Positions 45,345 to 53,043 of a DNA stretch of 64,000 bases are shown here, one piece after another. Each line of letters starts with the position of its first letter. The first letter of the stretch is position 1. A model generated the notes under the pieces. It had not been told where the DNA came from and made no database searches. It saw only the letters and a program-made list of their open reading frames with translations. Origin of the DNA: Aequitasia sp047973235 (GTDB lineage Bacteria; Bacillota; Clostridia; Lachnospirales; Lachnospiraceae); NCBI GenBank assembly GCA_047973235.1, contig JBKEBP010000048.1, positions 1 to 64,000 on the forward strand, given 5' to 3'. A program made the translations under genes and the position numbers.

Positions 45345-45887
45345 TTAGCTAAAATATCTCTTTAATAATCCTGCAAAAGCTTTACCATGTCTTGCTTCAT
45401 CTCTAGCCATCTCGTGTACTGTATCATGTATAGCATCAAGGTTAGCAGCTTTAGCTCTTTTAGCAAGATCAAATTTACCTGCTGTAGCACCATTCTCTGC
45501 ATCAATACGCATTTCAAGATTCTTCTTAGTACTATCTGTTATTACTTCACCAAGAAGTTCAGCAAATTTAGAAGCATGTTCTGCTTCTTCATGAGCAGCT
45601 TTTTCCCAATAAGCTCCTATTTCCGGATATCCTTCTCTGTGTGCAACCCTAGCCATAGCTAAGTACATACCAACTTCTGTACACTCTCCGTTAAAATTAG
45701 CTCTTAAATCTTCCATAATATCATCACTAGCGCCCTGAGCTATGCCAACGACATGTTCAGCGGCCCAAGTCATATCACCTGTTTGCTCTGTGAATTTTGA
45801 AGCAGGTGCATGACACTGTGGACATTCTGCCGGTGGGGTCTCTCCTTCATAAACATAACCACATACTCCACAAACAAATTTCTTCAT
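45345..45887 (-). CDS. Reverse rubrerythrin / NADH peroxidase-type protein
   Basis: 180 residues with the domain order reversed: rubredoxin first (FVCGVCGYVYEG...CPQC, residues 4-25), then the diiron four-helix domain with ExxH motifs (HEEAEHASKF, DEARHGKAF). This arrangement is that of clostridial reverse rubrerythrins, which are strongly induced by oxygen and peroxide. AGGAGG lies just upstream of the ATG. It follows the PerR-like gene by 70 nt; a short AATAGT/ACTATT inverted repeat (45940-45956) sits between them and resembles the palindrome in the perR promoter. Confidence 0.93.
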   Translation of the reverse strand: MKKFVCGVCGYVYEGETPPAECPQCHAPASKFTEQTGDMTWAAEHVVGIAQGASDDIMEDLRANFNGECTEVGMYLAMARVAHREGYPEIGAYWEKAAHEEAEHASKFAELLGEVITDSTKKNLEMRIDAENGATAGKFDLAKRAKAANLDAIHDTVHEMARDEARHGKAFAGLLKRYFS

Positions 45888-45957
45888 AATAAGTTACCTC
45901 CTAAGTTTTAAATTGTTTTAAATTGTTTTGATTTATGTAAATAGTACAAGACTATTT

Positions 45958-46344
45958 TCATCTGCATTTATTACAACTGCCATAGAAGAGTAGGGAATGG
46001 GAATCAATAGTTCCATCATATGCACTCTCCGCTAAGTCGATAAACTCGCTAACCTTGTCAGCATCCAACATTAAATCTTGAACACTTCCGCAGTTTTTAC
46101 ATATTACATGATAATGCGGCGCTGTGTTGTAATCAAAACGTACACCACCATTTTCAGTTGTAATCTTCATTATTTCGCCCATATCAGCAAGTAGATTCAA
46201 ATTACGATATACAGTACCCAAACTAATATTAGGATTTGTCTTTCGTAAATCAGAATATACAGTATCTGCTGTTGGATGTTCTTTAGTATCTGATAAGTAG
46301 TCTAGTATAGAAGCGCGTTGCTTGCTATATTTTATAGTAGCCAT
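45958..46344 (-). CDS. perR: Fur-family regulator, probably PerR
   Basis: A 128-residue Fur-superfamily repressor with an N-terminal winged helix (YSKQRASILDYL, TADTVYSDLRK, SLGTVYRNLNLL) and a C-terminal metal domain with HYHVICKNCG and a final CNKC, forming the structural Cys4 zinc site. Two rubrerythrin genes directly downstream favour the peroxide sensor PerR over an iron-only Fur. GGGAGG lies 5-6 nt before ATG 46344. A 19-bp palindrome just after its predicted transcription start suggests autoregulation. Confidence 0.85.
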   Translation of the reverse strand: MATIKYSKQRASILDYLSDTKEHPTADTVYSDLRKTNPNISLGTVYRNLNLLADMGEIMKITTENGGVRFDYNTAPHYHVICKNCGSVQDLMLDADKVSEFIDLAESAYDGTIDSHSLLFYGSCNKCR

Positions 46345-46365
46345 CAAATTACCTCCCAAATCAAT

Positions 46366-46384
46366 AATAGTAATCGTTACTATT
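46366..46384. promoter_or_regulatory. Palindromic operator candidate for the PerR-like regulator
   Basis: AATAGTAATCGTTACTATT, with 8-bp perfect arms. It lies at about +3 to +21 of the perR transcript. Confidence 0.65.
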
Positions 46385-46393
46385 TATGAATCT

Positions 46394-46422
46394 AATATAA
46401 CTTATTTGGAAACTTTAGTCAA
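46394..46422 (-). promoter_or_regulatory. Promoter of perR
   Basis: On the minus strand TTGACT (46422-46417) and TATATT (46399-46394), spacing 17. Confidence 0.7.
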
Positions 46423-46770
46423 GTGAAAAGTGAAAAGTTTATATATTTTTTGTTCGTTTTTTTTCACTCAAAATACACACTATACAAAACGACAGAAATT
46501 TATCAAAACGATGTTTTTTTAAAAAACACACCTATCCTAGTTATCCACATGAAAAATATAAAAAAGGGTGGAAAAAAGAGGAAATTCATGGAATTATCCA
46601 CATTATCCACAGAAAAACATGTGTTTTTGGTGGATTACTTTCACATAAATAAGAACGAATGTTTTGTTAAGTTCTCATAAAAATGTGATTTTCGCAAAAA
46701 AATAAGAATAGATAATTGACTTTTAAATAGTCAAACATATTAAAGAATTGACTGAATAAACTGTCAAATA
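46423..46770. other. Non-coding AT-rich region with three consensus DnaA boxes
   Basis: TTATCCACA occurs at 46541-46549, 46594-46602 and 46603-46611, all in the same direction, the last two abutting. The flanks are very AT-rich with long A and T runs. Two TTGAC/GTCAA inverted repeats follow (46716-46734 and 46748-46767). A reading frame crosses 46423-46680 but has no ribosome binding site or protein-like composition. Confidence 0.65.
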
Positions 46771-46799
46771 TTTACAAAATTAAAGCAATGATTTATAAT
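46771..46799 (+). promoter_or_regulatory. Promoter of the DUF1858 gene
   Basis: TTTACA (46771-46776) and TATAAT (46794-46799), spacing 17. The two TTGAC/GTCAA inverted repeats lie just upstream, where an activator or repressor could act. Confidence 0.65.
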
Positions 46800-46828
46800 G
46801 TATCTACACTATAAAAGGAGGCGAAAAA

Positions 46829-47029
46829 ATGACAAAAATAACCAAAGAAATGACAATTGGAGAAATACTTAGCATAAATATGAATGTGGCTCCTATACTC
46901 ATGGAAGTTGGAATGCATTGTTTAGGATGCCCATCAGCACAGGGTGAATCATTGGAAGAAGCAGCAATGGTTCATGGTATGGATGTTGAGTTGTTAGTAG
47001 AGAAGATAAATGCTACTATAAATGCCTAG
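46829..47029 (+). CDS. DUF1858-domain protein
   Basis: A 66-residue protein consisting of one DUF1858 domain: ITKEMTIGEILSINMNVAPILMEVGMHCLGC, with the CxxC pair at residues 31-34. The domain is found alone or fused to hybrid-cluster-type and redox proteins, and is thought to bind a cofactor or act in disulfide/redox sensing; its exact function is not known. AAAAGGAGG precedes the ATG. It is monocistronic, followed by two consecutive terminator hairpins. Confidence 0.9.
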   Translation: MTKITKEMTIGEILSINMNVAPILMEVGMHCLGCPSAQGESLEEAAMVHGMDVELLVEKINATINA

Positions 47030-47050
47030 GTTTAATAATTCTAGTACACT

Positions 47051-47086
47051 AAAAAGGAGCTACTCATTTTGAGTAACTCCTTTTTA
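47051..47086 (+). terminator. Terminator of the DUF1858 gene
   Basis: AAAAAGGAG and CTCCTTTTT arms with an inner ACTCA/TGAGT helix, ending in TTTTT. Confidence 0.85.
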
Positions 47087-47117
47087 AAACGTGCACCCGG
47101 TGGGTGCACGTTTTATT
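47086..47117. terminator. Terminator shared with convergent mecA
   Basis: AAAACGTGCACCC (47086-47098) pairs perfectly with GGGTGCACGTTTT (47102-47114) around GGT. Confidence 0.85.
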
Positions 47118-47122
47118 ATACT

Positions 47123-47845
47123 CTATAGCTTTGATAGTTCGGAAATAGCATCCACTGCAATCATAATTTCGCAATGCTCTTCAAGATAAGCTAAAGCGGC
47201 ACTAGATGCTTTTGTTGTTGTACCGTATTCGGATAACATATTACAAATTCTATTAAAGGCATTGGTGCTAAGTTCTGATTGTGTAATTGCGAGAATGTAT
47301 GTATACTCACCGGCATCTTTGTAAAGGGTATTTGATCCACTATACATATTGTCTAGTAAGTGTGAAACTTCTATAACACTATCAATTGTACTAAAGGTAA
47401 ATAAGTGCAATCCCATTCTATTCTTAATTTCAGGATTTGCAACGACCGGAGTAGTATTTGATTTGTCTTTTACGCGTCCGATATAGTCCATTAAGCTATC
47501 CGCTCCTTCTAATTTATCTAAGCTTCCCTGAGATTTAAAGTCTAAATCATTATTCGGTGAAGGTGAAAATCTTGAAAATCTGGCATCTAGTTCTTCCGGG
47601 TTCTCAACTTTAGTGATTATTAAAACAATAGAATCTGCAGAAGCCGGTATGGCTTCTATCATTAGAGGAATATCCTCTGCTTCGAACCCAAATTCGAATG
47701 CTGCCTGCTGCATCATATCATGAAACAGCGATTTTGCTTTTTCAGTTCCGTAAGCCAGTTCGCTTAGCTGAAGTTCGCGGGAAGCCAAATCAGCACGTGT
47801 CAATGTACAACGAATCTGATTATCATTAATTTTTTCAATCTTCAT
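47123..47845 (-). CDS. mecA: Adaptor protein MecA
   Basis: A 240-residue MecA/YpbH-type adaptor that hands substrates to the ClpC-ClpP protease. The N-terminal substrate-binding region starts MKIEKINDNQIRCTLT with the conserved DL and AFEFGFE segments (about residues 17-70). An acidic linker (about 98-150) leads to the C-terminal ClpC-binding domain (LHLFTFSTIDSVIEVSHLL, then YTYILAI and a final EHCEIM). AAGGAAGTG lies before ATG 47845; the frame extends 13 codons upstream without a start signal. Confidence 0.92.
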   Translation of the reverse strand: MKIEKINDNQIRCTLTRADLASRELQLSELAYGTEKAKSLFHDMMQQAAFEFGFEAEDIPLMIEAIPASADSIVLIITKVENPEELDARFSRFSPSPNNDLDFKSQGSLDKLEGADSLMDYIGRVKDKSNTTPVVANPEIKNRMGLHLFTFSTIDSVIEVSHLLDNMYSGSNTLYKDAGEYTYILAITQSELSTNAFNRICNMLSEYGTTTKASSAALAYLEEHCEIMIAVDAISELSKL

Positions 47846-48299
47846 AATATCACTTCCTTTTTCATAGTATAGCATAGACAACACACCTTATTCAATTAAA
47901 ATAGTATAAATATAATTACATATAAATTAAGAACAATATAAAAAAAAATAGACAATAGTCGAACAAAAATAGAACAAAAACTTAAAAGTGAAAAAATTAG
48001 TATTTTATTATTGAAATAGAGCGACATATTATGCTATATTAATTCTACGCAGTAGCGGATGTTTTTTTGTTAATTATGTAAAGTCTAAAATTCTTGCAAT
48101 CAAAAGGTTAGATCAAACCGAATCTCAAAATTCAGATAAGCATAATATAAATCATATAATATTTCTAGAAAGAAAAATCAGGTAGGATGGATCGAATATC
48201 ATTGTGTCACAGCAAATTTTTGGATGTCTTACTTATATTTTCCATCCGCTAATATATGATTTAAAAAAGAAATAAAGAAAGAAAGGAGGATGAAATATT
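47846..48299 (+). ncRNA. Long leader or structured RNA upstream of a small gene (candidate)
   Basis: A promoter-like TTGAAA (48011-48016) and TATATT (48035-48040), spacing 18, would start a transcript near 48047. The transcript's first bases contain TAGCGGATG (48053-48061), which pairs perfectly with CATCCGCTA (48243-48251), closing about 200 nt of leader. A GGATG near 48222 could compete for the same 3' arm. No known riboswitch class was recognised. The mecA-proximal part (47846-48000) is AT-rich, with nothing else recognised. Confidence 0.4.
48011..48040 (+). promoter_or_regulatory. Candidate promoter of the leader RNA and small gene
   Basis: TTGAAA and TATATT with 18-nt spacing. Confidence 0.5.
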
Positions 48300-48518
48300 A
48301 TGGTAACAGTACCCAAAATTAATTTAGCGGAGCTGTATTTTGAGCTTATCGCTATTGAAAGAAGAGGCATTCTTTTATTTCTGGGTTATAGCCCGGCTAC
48401 GAGCGATGAGGTTTACGAAGCACATATGCTGTGTGAAGAAGGCGGATATATGCGTGATTATTGGATTGATGAAACAGACTCAATCCAACGACTGTACTTT
48501 CATTATGTTAGGGAATAA
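48300..48518 (+). CDS. Small conserved-looking hypothetical protein
   Basis: 72 residues, acidic, with no membrane segment or cysteine-pair motif. Composition (many Glu, Tyr, Leu) and a very strong AAAGGAGG ribosome binding site 9 nt before the ATG argue that it is real. A segment YEAHMLCEEGGYMRDYWIDE near residues 40-60 looks like a structured helix-turn. It is not recognised as any characterised family. The long leader upstream suggests regulated expression. A GH18-protein gene follows 127 nt later with its own -10-like TATAAT at 48617-48622. Confidence 0.7.
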   Translation: MVTVPKINLAELYFELIAIERRGILLFLGYSPATSDEVYEAHMLCEEGGYMRDYWIDETDSIQRLYFHYVRE

Positions 48519-48645
48519 AAAAATATTTAAGAATAAAAGCCATCGTAAAGAGTCACCCCTCTTATTATGAAAAGAAAATTGAATAAAAAAATAATGACGT
48601 AAAATAGAATTGTTGCTATAATGGTGGTTAGGTAGGAGGTAAGCG

Positions 48646-50496
48646 ATGGAGGATAAACAAACTAATCGACATCGGACTAATAACCCGACGAGACAAACAA
48701 GAGCAGCAAAGCGATCAAATAGAGGACCTAGAAGAGGCCAGCAAAGAAAGAGAAGAAGACAACGCAATCTAGTTTTCGGAATAGTGTTCCTTATTATATT
48801 ATTTATTGCCGCTATAGTTGGATTGTTCTTATGGAATAGGTATAGCCCAACCAAAGAACGTGCAGATGTCAAAGAGTATTATGGGATACAAAATGAAAAT
48901 GATGTCGCGGTAGTAATTGATAATGAAGTAGCGGAATTGAAAGGTAAATTAGAAGACGGAAAGATGTATGTAAGATACGAAACGGTGCAAGATGCTATTA
49001 ATCAACGCTTCTATTGGGATGCAAATGAGAATCTTCTTCTATATACATTACCGGATAGTGTGGTTTCGGTTTCAGTTGGCAGCAAAGAGTATTCAGTTTC
49101 AAAAGAAAGGAATACTGAAGATTACGTTATTTTAAAGACAGAGGGAAGTACAGCTTATATTGCATTAGATTTTGTTAAGCAATACACGAACATATCATAT
49201 GAAGTATTCTCCGGACCCAATCGAGTAGTTATCGATAAGGAGGAAAAAGTTACAACAGCTGAGTCAAAGAGTGACACACAAGTTAGAGTTAAAGCGGGTG
49301 TAAAGAGTCCTATTTTATCAGATGTTTCAAAAAAGGATGTCTTGAATGTAATAGAAACGCAAGATGATTGGAAAAAGGTTAGAACATCAGATGGTTATAT
49401 TGGATATGTTAAGGGAAATGTACTGAAAGATTCTCAGGAAACATCCAGAGAGAGAACTTATACAGAACCGGAATTCAGCAATATATCTAAAGACTATACA
49501 ATCAACATGGCCTGGCATAATGTTACTAACCAAACAACTAATGATAGTGTGCTTAGTACTATAGCGAACACACAAGGCTTGACGACTATATTACCGACAT
49601 GGTTTCATGTAGCAGATACGAATGGTACTTTATCATCTATAGCTTCGAACCAATACGTTAATTATTGCCATCAGTCAAATATTGAAGTATGGGCAACTCT
49701 TCGTGATTTTGATGGGGGCATTAGCTCAACAGATGAAACATATGAGCTGCTAAGCTTTACATCAAAGCGTGAAAATTTGATTAATCAGGTTATATCGGAA
49801 GTTTTACAGTATGGTATTGATGGTATTAATCTGGATTTCGAAAAGATAAGTACAGAATGTGCAGTGCATTACATACAGTTTGTCAGAGAACTTTCGGTAA
49901 AGTGCAGACAAAATGGAATTGTATTTTCTATAGATAATTATGTTCCTAAAGCATATAATGCTCACTACAACAGGGCGGAACAAGGAATATTTGCTGATTA
50001 TGTAGTTATAATGGGATATGATGAGCACTGGGGTGGTTCGCCAACTGCGGGTCCTGTATCCTCCATACCCTTTGTAAAAGAGGGAATTGAAGAAACAATA
50101 AAGGAGGTCCCGGCTGACAAGACTATAATAGGAATAAACTTCTATACACGATTATGGGAAGAAACACCAAAATCAGATGAAGAACTGGCCGAGCAAGAAG
50201 GAACGGAGGCGGCTGATTATCCGACTAATGTAACTTCAACCGCGTACGGTATGGCAGCAGCACAGCAGGTTCTAGCAGATAATGGTGCAGAAATAACATT
50301 TGATGAAGACGCAGGTCAAAACTATGCGACCTGGATTATAGATAATACTACATATAAGATATGGATTGAAGATGAACAGTCAATAGAATCGAAACTCAAG
50401 TTAATGAAGGAAAATAACCTCGCAGGTACAGCCTTTTGGGCACTGGGACAGGAGAATTCCAATGTTTGGAATCTCGTAATTAAATACATTAATTAA
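48646..50496 (+). CDS. Membrane-anchored GH18-type glycosidase with SH3 domain
   Basis: 616 residues. A very basic cytoplasmic N-terminus of about 40 residues (KRRRQR) precedes one membrane helix (about 42-64). Outside the membrane are a copper-amine-oxidase-N-like beta domain (about 85-200), a bacterial SH3 domain (about 212-265) that may bind peptidoglycan, and a GH18 barrel (about 285-616) with the catalytic DGINLDFE (Asp 392, Asp 397, Glu 399). This architecture is that of YaaH/spore-cortex-like or wall-remodelling glycosidases of Clostridia. AGGAGG precedes the ATG. Substrate is inferred to be peptidoglycan. Confidence 0.88.
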   Translation: MEDKQTNRHRTNNPTRQTRAAKRSNRGPRRGQQRKRRRQRNLVFGIVFLIILFIAAIVGLFLWNRYSPTKERADVKEYYGIQNENDVAVVIDNEVAELKGKLEDGKMYVRYETVQDAINQRFYWDANENLLLYTLPDSVVSVSVGSKEYSVSKERNTEDYVILKTEGSTAYIALDFVKQYTNISYEVFSGPNRVVIDKEEKVTTAESKSDTQVRVKAGVKSPILSDVSKKDVLNVIETQDDWKKVRTSDGYIGYVKGNVLKDSQETSRERTYTEPEFSNISKDYTINMAWHNVTNQTTNDSVLSTIANTQGLTTILPTWFHVADTNGTLSSIASNQYVNYCHQSNIEVWATLRDFDGGISSTDETYELLSFTSKRENLINQVISEVLQYGIDGINLDFEKISTECAVHYIQFVRELSVKCRQNGIVFSIDNYVPKAYNAHYNRAEQGIFADYVVIMGYDEHWGGSPTAGPVSSIPFVKEGIEETIKEVPADKTIIGINFYTRLWEETPKSDEELAEQEGTEAADYPTNVTSTAYGMAAAQQVLADNGAEITFDEDAGQNYATWIIDNTTYKIWIEDEQSIESKLKLMKENNLAGTAFWALGQENSNVWNLVIKYIN

Positions 50497-50503
50497 CTGT
50501 AAT

Positions 50504-50562
50504 CCAAAGAAACTCCCCGATGTATTGGAAATTATCCAAGTATATAAGGGAGTTTCTTTTGT
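50504..50562 (+). terminator. Terminator after the GH18 gene
   Basis: AAAGAAACTCCC (50506-50517) pairs with GGGAGTTTCTTT (50548-50559) with an inner TTGGA/TCCAA helix, then TTG. Confidence 0.8.
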
Positions 50563-50617
50563 GAGAAAATATTATGATAAACAATTATTATGTATTTTAT
50601 AGTCCTTAATTTTGTAG

Positions 50618-50623
50618 TATAAT
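50618..50623 (+). promoter_or_regulatory. -10 box of a possibly leaderless gene
   Basis: TATAAT ends 7 nt before the ATG at 50631, so transcription would start at or next to the start codon. No ribosome binding site is seen. Confidence 0.55.
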
Positions 50624-50630
50624 ATTAGTC

Positions 50631-51683
50631 ATGAAAACAAAAATATATGCAATAGATGAAAATAATATAGATGACGAGCTAATTGAAGAAGCGGGAAATA
50701 TAATAAGAAATGGTGGATTGGTTGCATTCCCTACAGAAACGGTATATGGCTTGGGGGCAGATGCTCTTAATGAATCGGCGTCATATAAAATATACGAAGC
50801 AAAGGGCAGACCATCGGACAATCCCCTGATTGTACACATAGCAAGCTATGCATCTCTTATGGAAATTACTACCGATTTGCCGGACAAAACAAAAGAAGTT
50901 GCAGATAGATTCTGGCCGGGACCACTTACAATGATTTTCAATAAGAATGAAAAAGTACCTCTTGGAACCACCGGAGGACTTGAGACGGTTGCTGTTCGTA
51001 TGCCAAGTAATCCGATTTCGAAGAAGCTAATTGAAGTATCGGGGGGGTTTGTAGCTGCACCTAGTGCGAATACGTCAGGACGGCCAAGCCCTACAACTGC
51101 AGCTCATGTTATTGAAGATTTATCGGGTAAGATTGATGCAGTTATTGATGGCGGCATGGTAAATATAGGGGTTGAGTCTACTATTTTGGACATGACCGTG
51201 GAACCTGCTATGATACTTAGACCCGGTGCAATTACTAAGAATATGCTTGAAGAGGTACTTGGTTTAGTAGCTGTAGATAGTACACTTATAAAAAGTTCGG
51301 ATAAAATAAAGCCAAAGGCTCCCGGTATGAAGTATAGACATTATGCTCCTAAAGCAAATTTAACTATAGTAGAGGGGGATCAGAATAAAGTTATTTATAA
51401 AATAAATCAACTCGTTCAGATGGAGATTTCTAACGGAAAGTCCGTAGGTATAATAGCAACTAAAGAGACATGTAAGATGTATACTAAAGGAATCATAAAG
51501 AGCATTGGAAGTAGAAAAAAAGAGGAAACAATAGCAAGGCATCTCTATCAGGTTCTTCGAGAGTTTGACGATGAAGAAGTAGATGTTATCTATAGTGAAG
51601 CTTTTGATACAAGTGGCATCGGGATAGCGATTATGAACAGGTTGCTTAAGGCAGCAGGACATCATATAATACAAGTAAAGTAG
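50631..51683 (+). CDS. ywlC: L-threonylcarbamoyladenylate synthase (Sua5/YwlC type)
   Basis: A 350-residue enzyme making threonylcarbamoyl-AMP for the t6A modification of tRNAs that read ANN codons. The N-terminal YrdC domain shows GGLVAFPTETVYGLGADA (residues 28-45), KGRPSDNPLIVHI near 59 and the late SANTSGRPSPT near 143. After a short linker (PKAPGMKYRHYAPKA near 225) comes the C-terminal Sua5 domain, so it is the two-domain form. It lacks a ribosome binding site and may be translated from a leaderless message. upp follows after 13 nt. Confidence 0.94.
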   Translation: MKTKIYAIDENNIDDELIEEAGNIIRNGGLVAFPTETVYGLGADALNESASYKIYEAKGRPSDNPLIVHIASYASLMEITTDLPDKTKEVADRFWPGPLTMIFNKNEKVPLGTTGGLETVAVRMPSNPISKKLIEVSGGFVAAPSANTSGRPSPTTAAHVIEDLSGKIDAVIDGGMVNIGVESTILDMTVEPAMILRPGAITKNMLEEVLGLVAVDSTLIKSSDKIKPKAPGMKYRHYAPKANLTIVEGDQNKVIYKINQLVQMEISNGKSVGIIATKETCKMYTKGIIKSIGSRKKEETIARHLYQVLREFDDEEVDVIYSEAFDTSGIGIAIMNRLLKAAGHHIIQVK

Positions 51684-51696
51684 GAGGACGTAAAGT

Positions 51697-52326
51697 ATGT
51701 CAAATGTTTATGTAATGGATCATCCGTTAATCAAACACAAAATATCTTATATTAGAAGAAAGGACACAGGGTCAAAGGATTTTAGAGAAGTTGTTGGGGA
51801 AATAGCAGCTCTTATGTGCTTTGAAGCAACACGTAATCTAAAGCTTAAGGATGTTGAAATTGAGACACCTATAGGCAAGATGATAGGAAAAGAGCTTAGT
51901 GGTAAGAAGCTTGCTATAATACCGATACTAAGGGCTGGTTTAGGTATGGTGGATGGCATGCTAAATATGATACCTGCTGCAAAAGTAGGTCACATAGGTT
52001 TGTATAGAGACCCTGAGACACTAGAACCGGTGGAATATTATTGTAAACTACCGGCAGATTGTGACGAAAGAGAAGTATTTGTTGTAGATCCTATGCTTGC
52101 AACCGGTGGCTCATCTGTGGCCGCTATAAAAATGCTCAAAGACAAAGGCGTTAAAAAAATAAGATTCATGTGTATAATTGCTGCACCTGAAGGCGTAGAG
52201 CGTATGAAAAATGAACATCCCGATGTGGATATTTATATAGGAGCTCTCGATGAGAAATTAAATGAACATGCGTATATTGTTCCGGGTCTAGGTGATGCGG
52301 GTGATAGAATATTTGGAACGAAATAG
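51697..52326 (+). CDS. upp: Uracil phosphoribosyltransferase
   Basis: A 209-residue salvage enzyme converting uracil and PRPP to UMP. The PRPP-binding loop DPMLATGGSS near residue 130 and the uracil-binding C-terminus (HAYIVPGLGDAGDRIFGT) are intact. AGGAGG lies 9 nt before the ATG. It lies between the Sua5-type gene and a deoxycytidylate deaminase gene, a pyrimidine-linked grouping. Confidence 0.97.
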   Translation: MSNVYVMDHPLIKHKISYIRRKDTGSKDFREVVGEIAALMCFEATRNLKLKDVEIETPIGKMIGKELSGKKLAIIPILRAGLGMVDGMLNMIPAAKVGHIGLYRDPETLEPVEYYCKLPADCDEREVFVVDPMLATGGSSVAAIKMLKDKGVKKIRFMCIIAAPEGVERMKNEHPDVDIYIGALDEKLNEHAYIVPGLGDAGDRIFGTK

Positions 52327-52334
52327 GAGGTTTT

Positions 52335-52823
52335 ATGACAAGTAAGCGTCAGGATTATATAAGTTGGGATGAATATTTTATGGGAGTGGCAATTTTATCA
52401 GGAATGCGATCAAAGGATCCTAATACACAGGTGGGCTGCTGTATAGTAGATCAGGATAATAAAATATTATCAATGGGATATAATGGTCTGCCTAAGGGAT
52501 GTTCAGATGATGAATTTCCATGGGTTCGAGAAGGAGAGGATCCACTTGAAACAAAGTATGTTTATACAGTGCATAGTGAGCTTAATGCAATACTTAATTA
52601 TAAAGGTGGGAGCCTTGATAATGCTAAACTATATGTATCACTATTTCCGTGCAATGAATGTGCAAAAGCAATTATACAAAGTGGAATTAAACAGGTAATA
52701 TATGGAGATGACAAATATGCTGATACTACAGCTGTTATTGCATCAAAGAAAATGTTTGATGCAGCAGGTGTAAGATATTATTCTTATCACTGGAGTGGTA
52801 AAAAAGTACAATTCGAACTTTAA
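52335..52823 (+). CDS. Deoxycytidylate deaminase (ComEB-like)
   Basis: A 162-residue zinc enzyme producing dUMP from dCMP for thymidylate synthesis. The catalytic HSE motif is near residue 80 (TVHSELNAIL) and PCNEC near residue 103, the zinc ligands of the cytidine-deaminase fold. Early residues SKDPNTQVGCCIV and GYNGLPKG are typical of the dCMP deaminase group. TAGGAGG precedes the ATG, 8 nt after upp. A terminator follows. Confidence 0.94.
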   Translation: MTSKRQDYISWDEYFMGVAILSGMRSKDPNTQVGCCIVDQDNKILSMGYNGLPKGCSDDEFPWVREGEDPLETKYVYTVHSELNAILNYKGGSLDNAKLYVSLFPCNECAKAIIQSGIKQVIYGDDKYADTTAVIASKKMFDAAGVRYYSYHWSGKKVQFEL

Positions 52824-52851
52824 AAAGGAGCCGAAAAGGCTTCTTTTTTTG
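52824..52851 (+). terminator. Terminator after the deaminase gene
   Basis: AAAAAGGAGCC pairs with GGCTTCTTTTT around GAAAA, followed by a T-run. Confidence 0.8.
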
Positions 52852-52890
52852 GTTGAAATGACTAAAGATAAAAAAGATTGTAATACACGG

Positions 52891-52919
52891 TTGAAAAAAG
52901 TTGTTAGGATTTATATAAT
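52891..52919 (+). promoter_or_regulatory. Promoter of the Tad/Flp pilus operon
   Basis: TTGAAA (52891-52896) and TATAAT (52914-52919), spacing 17. A 5' leader of about 118 nt follows, with no recognised riboswitch. Confidence 0.75.
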
Positions 52920-53043
52920 CTATTCACAAGTCTATTCGGACTAATTCTTTTACATCTACATGAAATTATAAAATTCAAAGTTATGAATCCAAGTTGTTAA
53001 TCCAAATTACAAAACTAAAAAACATATAAGGAGGGGGTATTTA

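Noticed and set aside
46423..46680. 85-codon open frame between perR and the DUF1858 gene
   Set aside because: It spans the DnaA boxes and long A/T runs, has no ribosome binding site, and its translation has no protein-like pattern.
46541..46800. Chromosomal replication origin
   Set aside because: Only three strong DnaA boxes are present and dnaA, dnaN, recF and gyrase genes are absent. Kept as a DnaA-box cluster of unknown role.
52920..53043. Cyclic di-GMP riboswitch in the Tad operon leader
   Set aside because: Although a diguanylate cyclase is encoded in the window, the leader lacks the conserved core bases of either known class.
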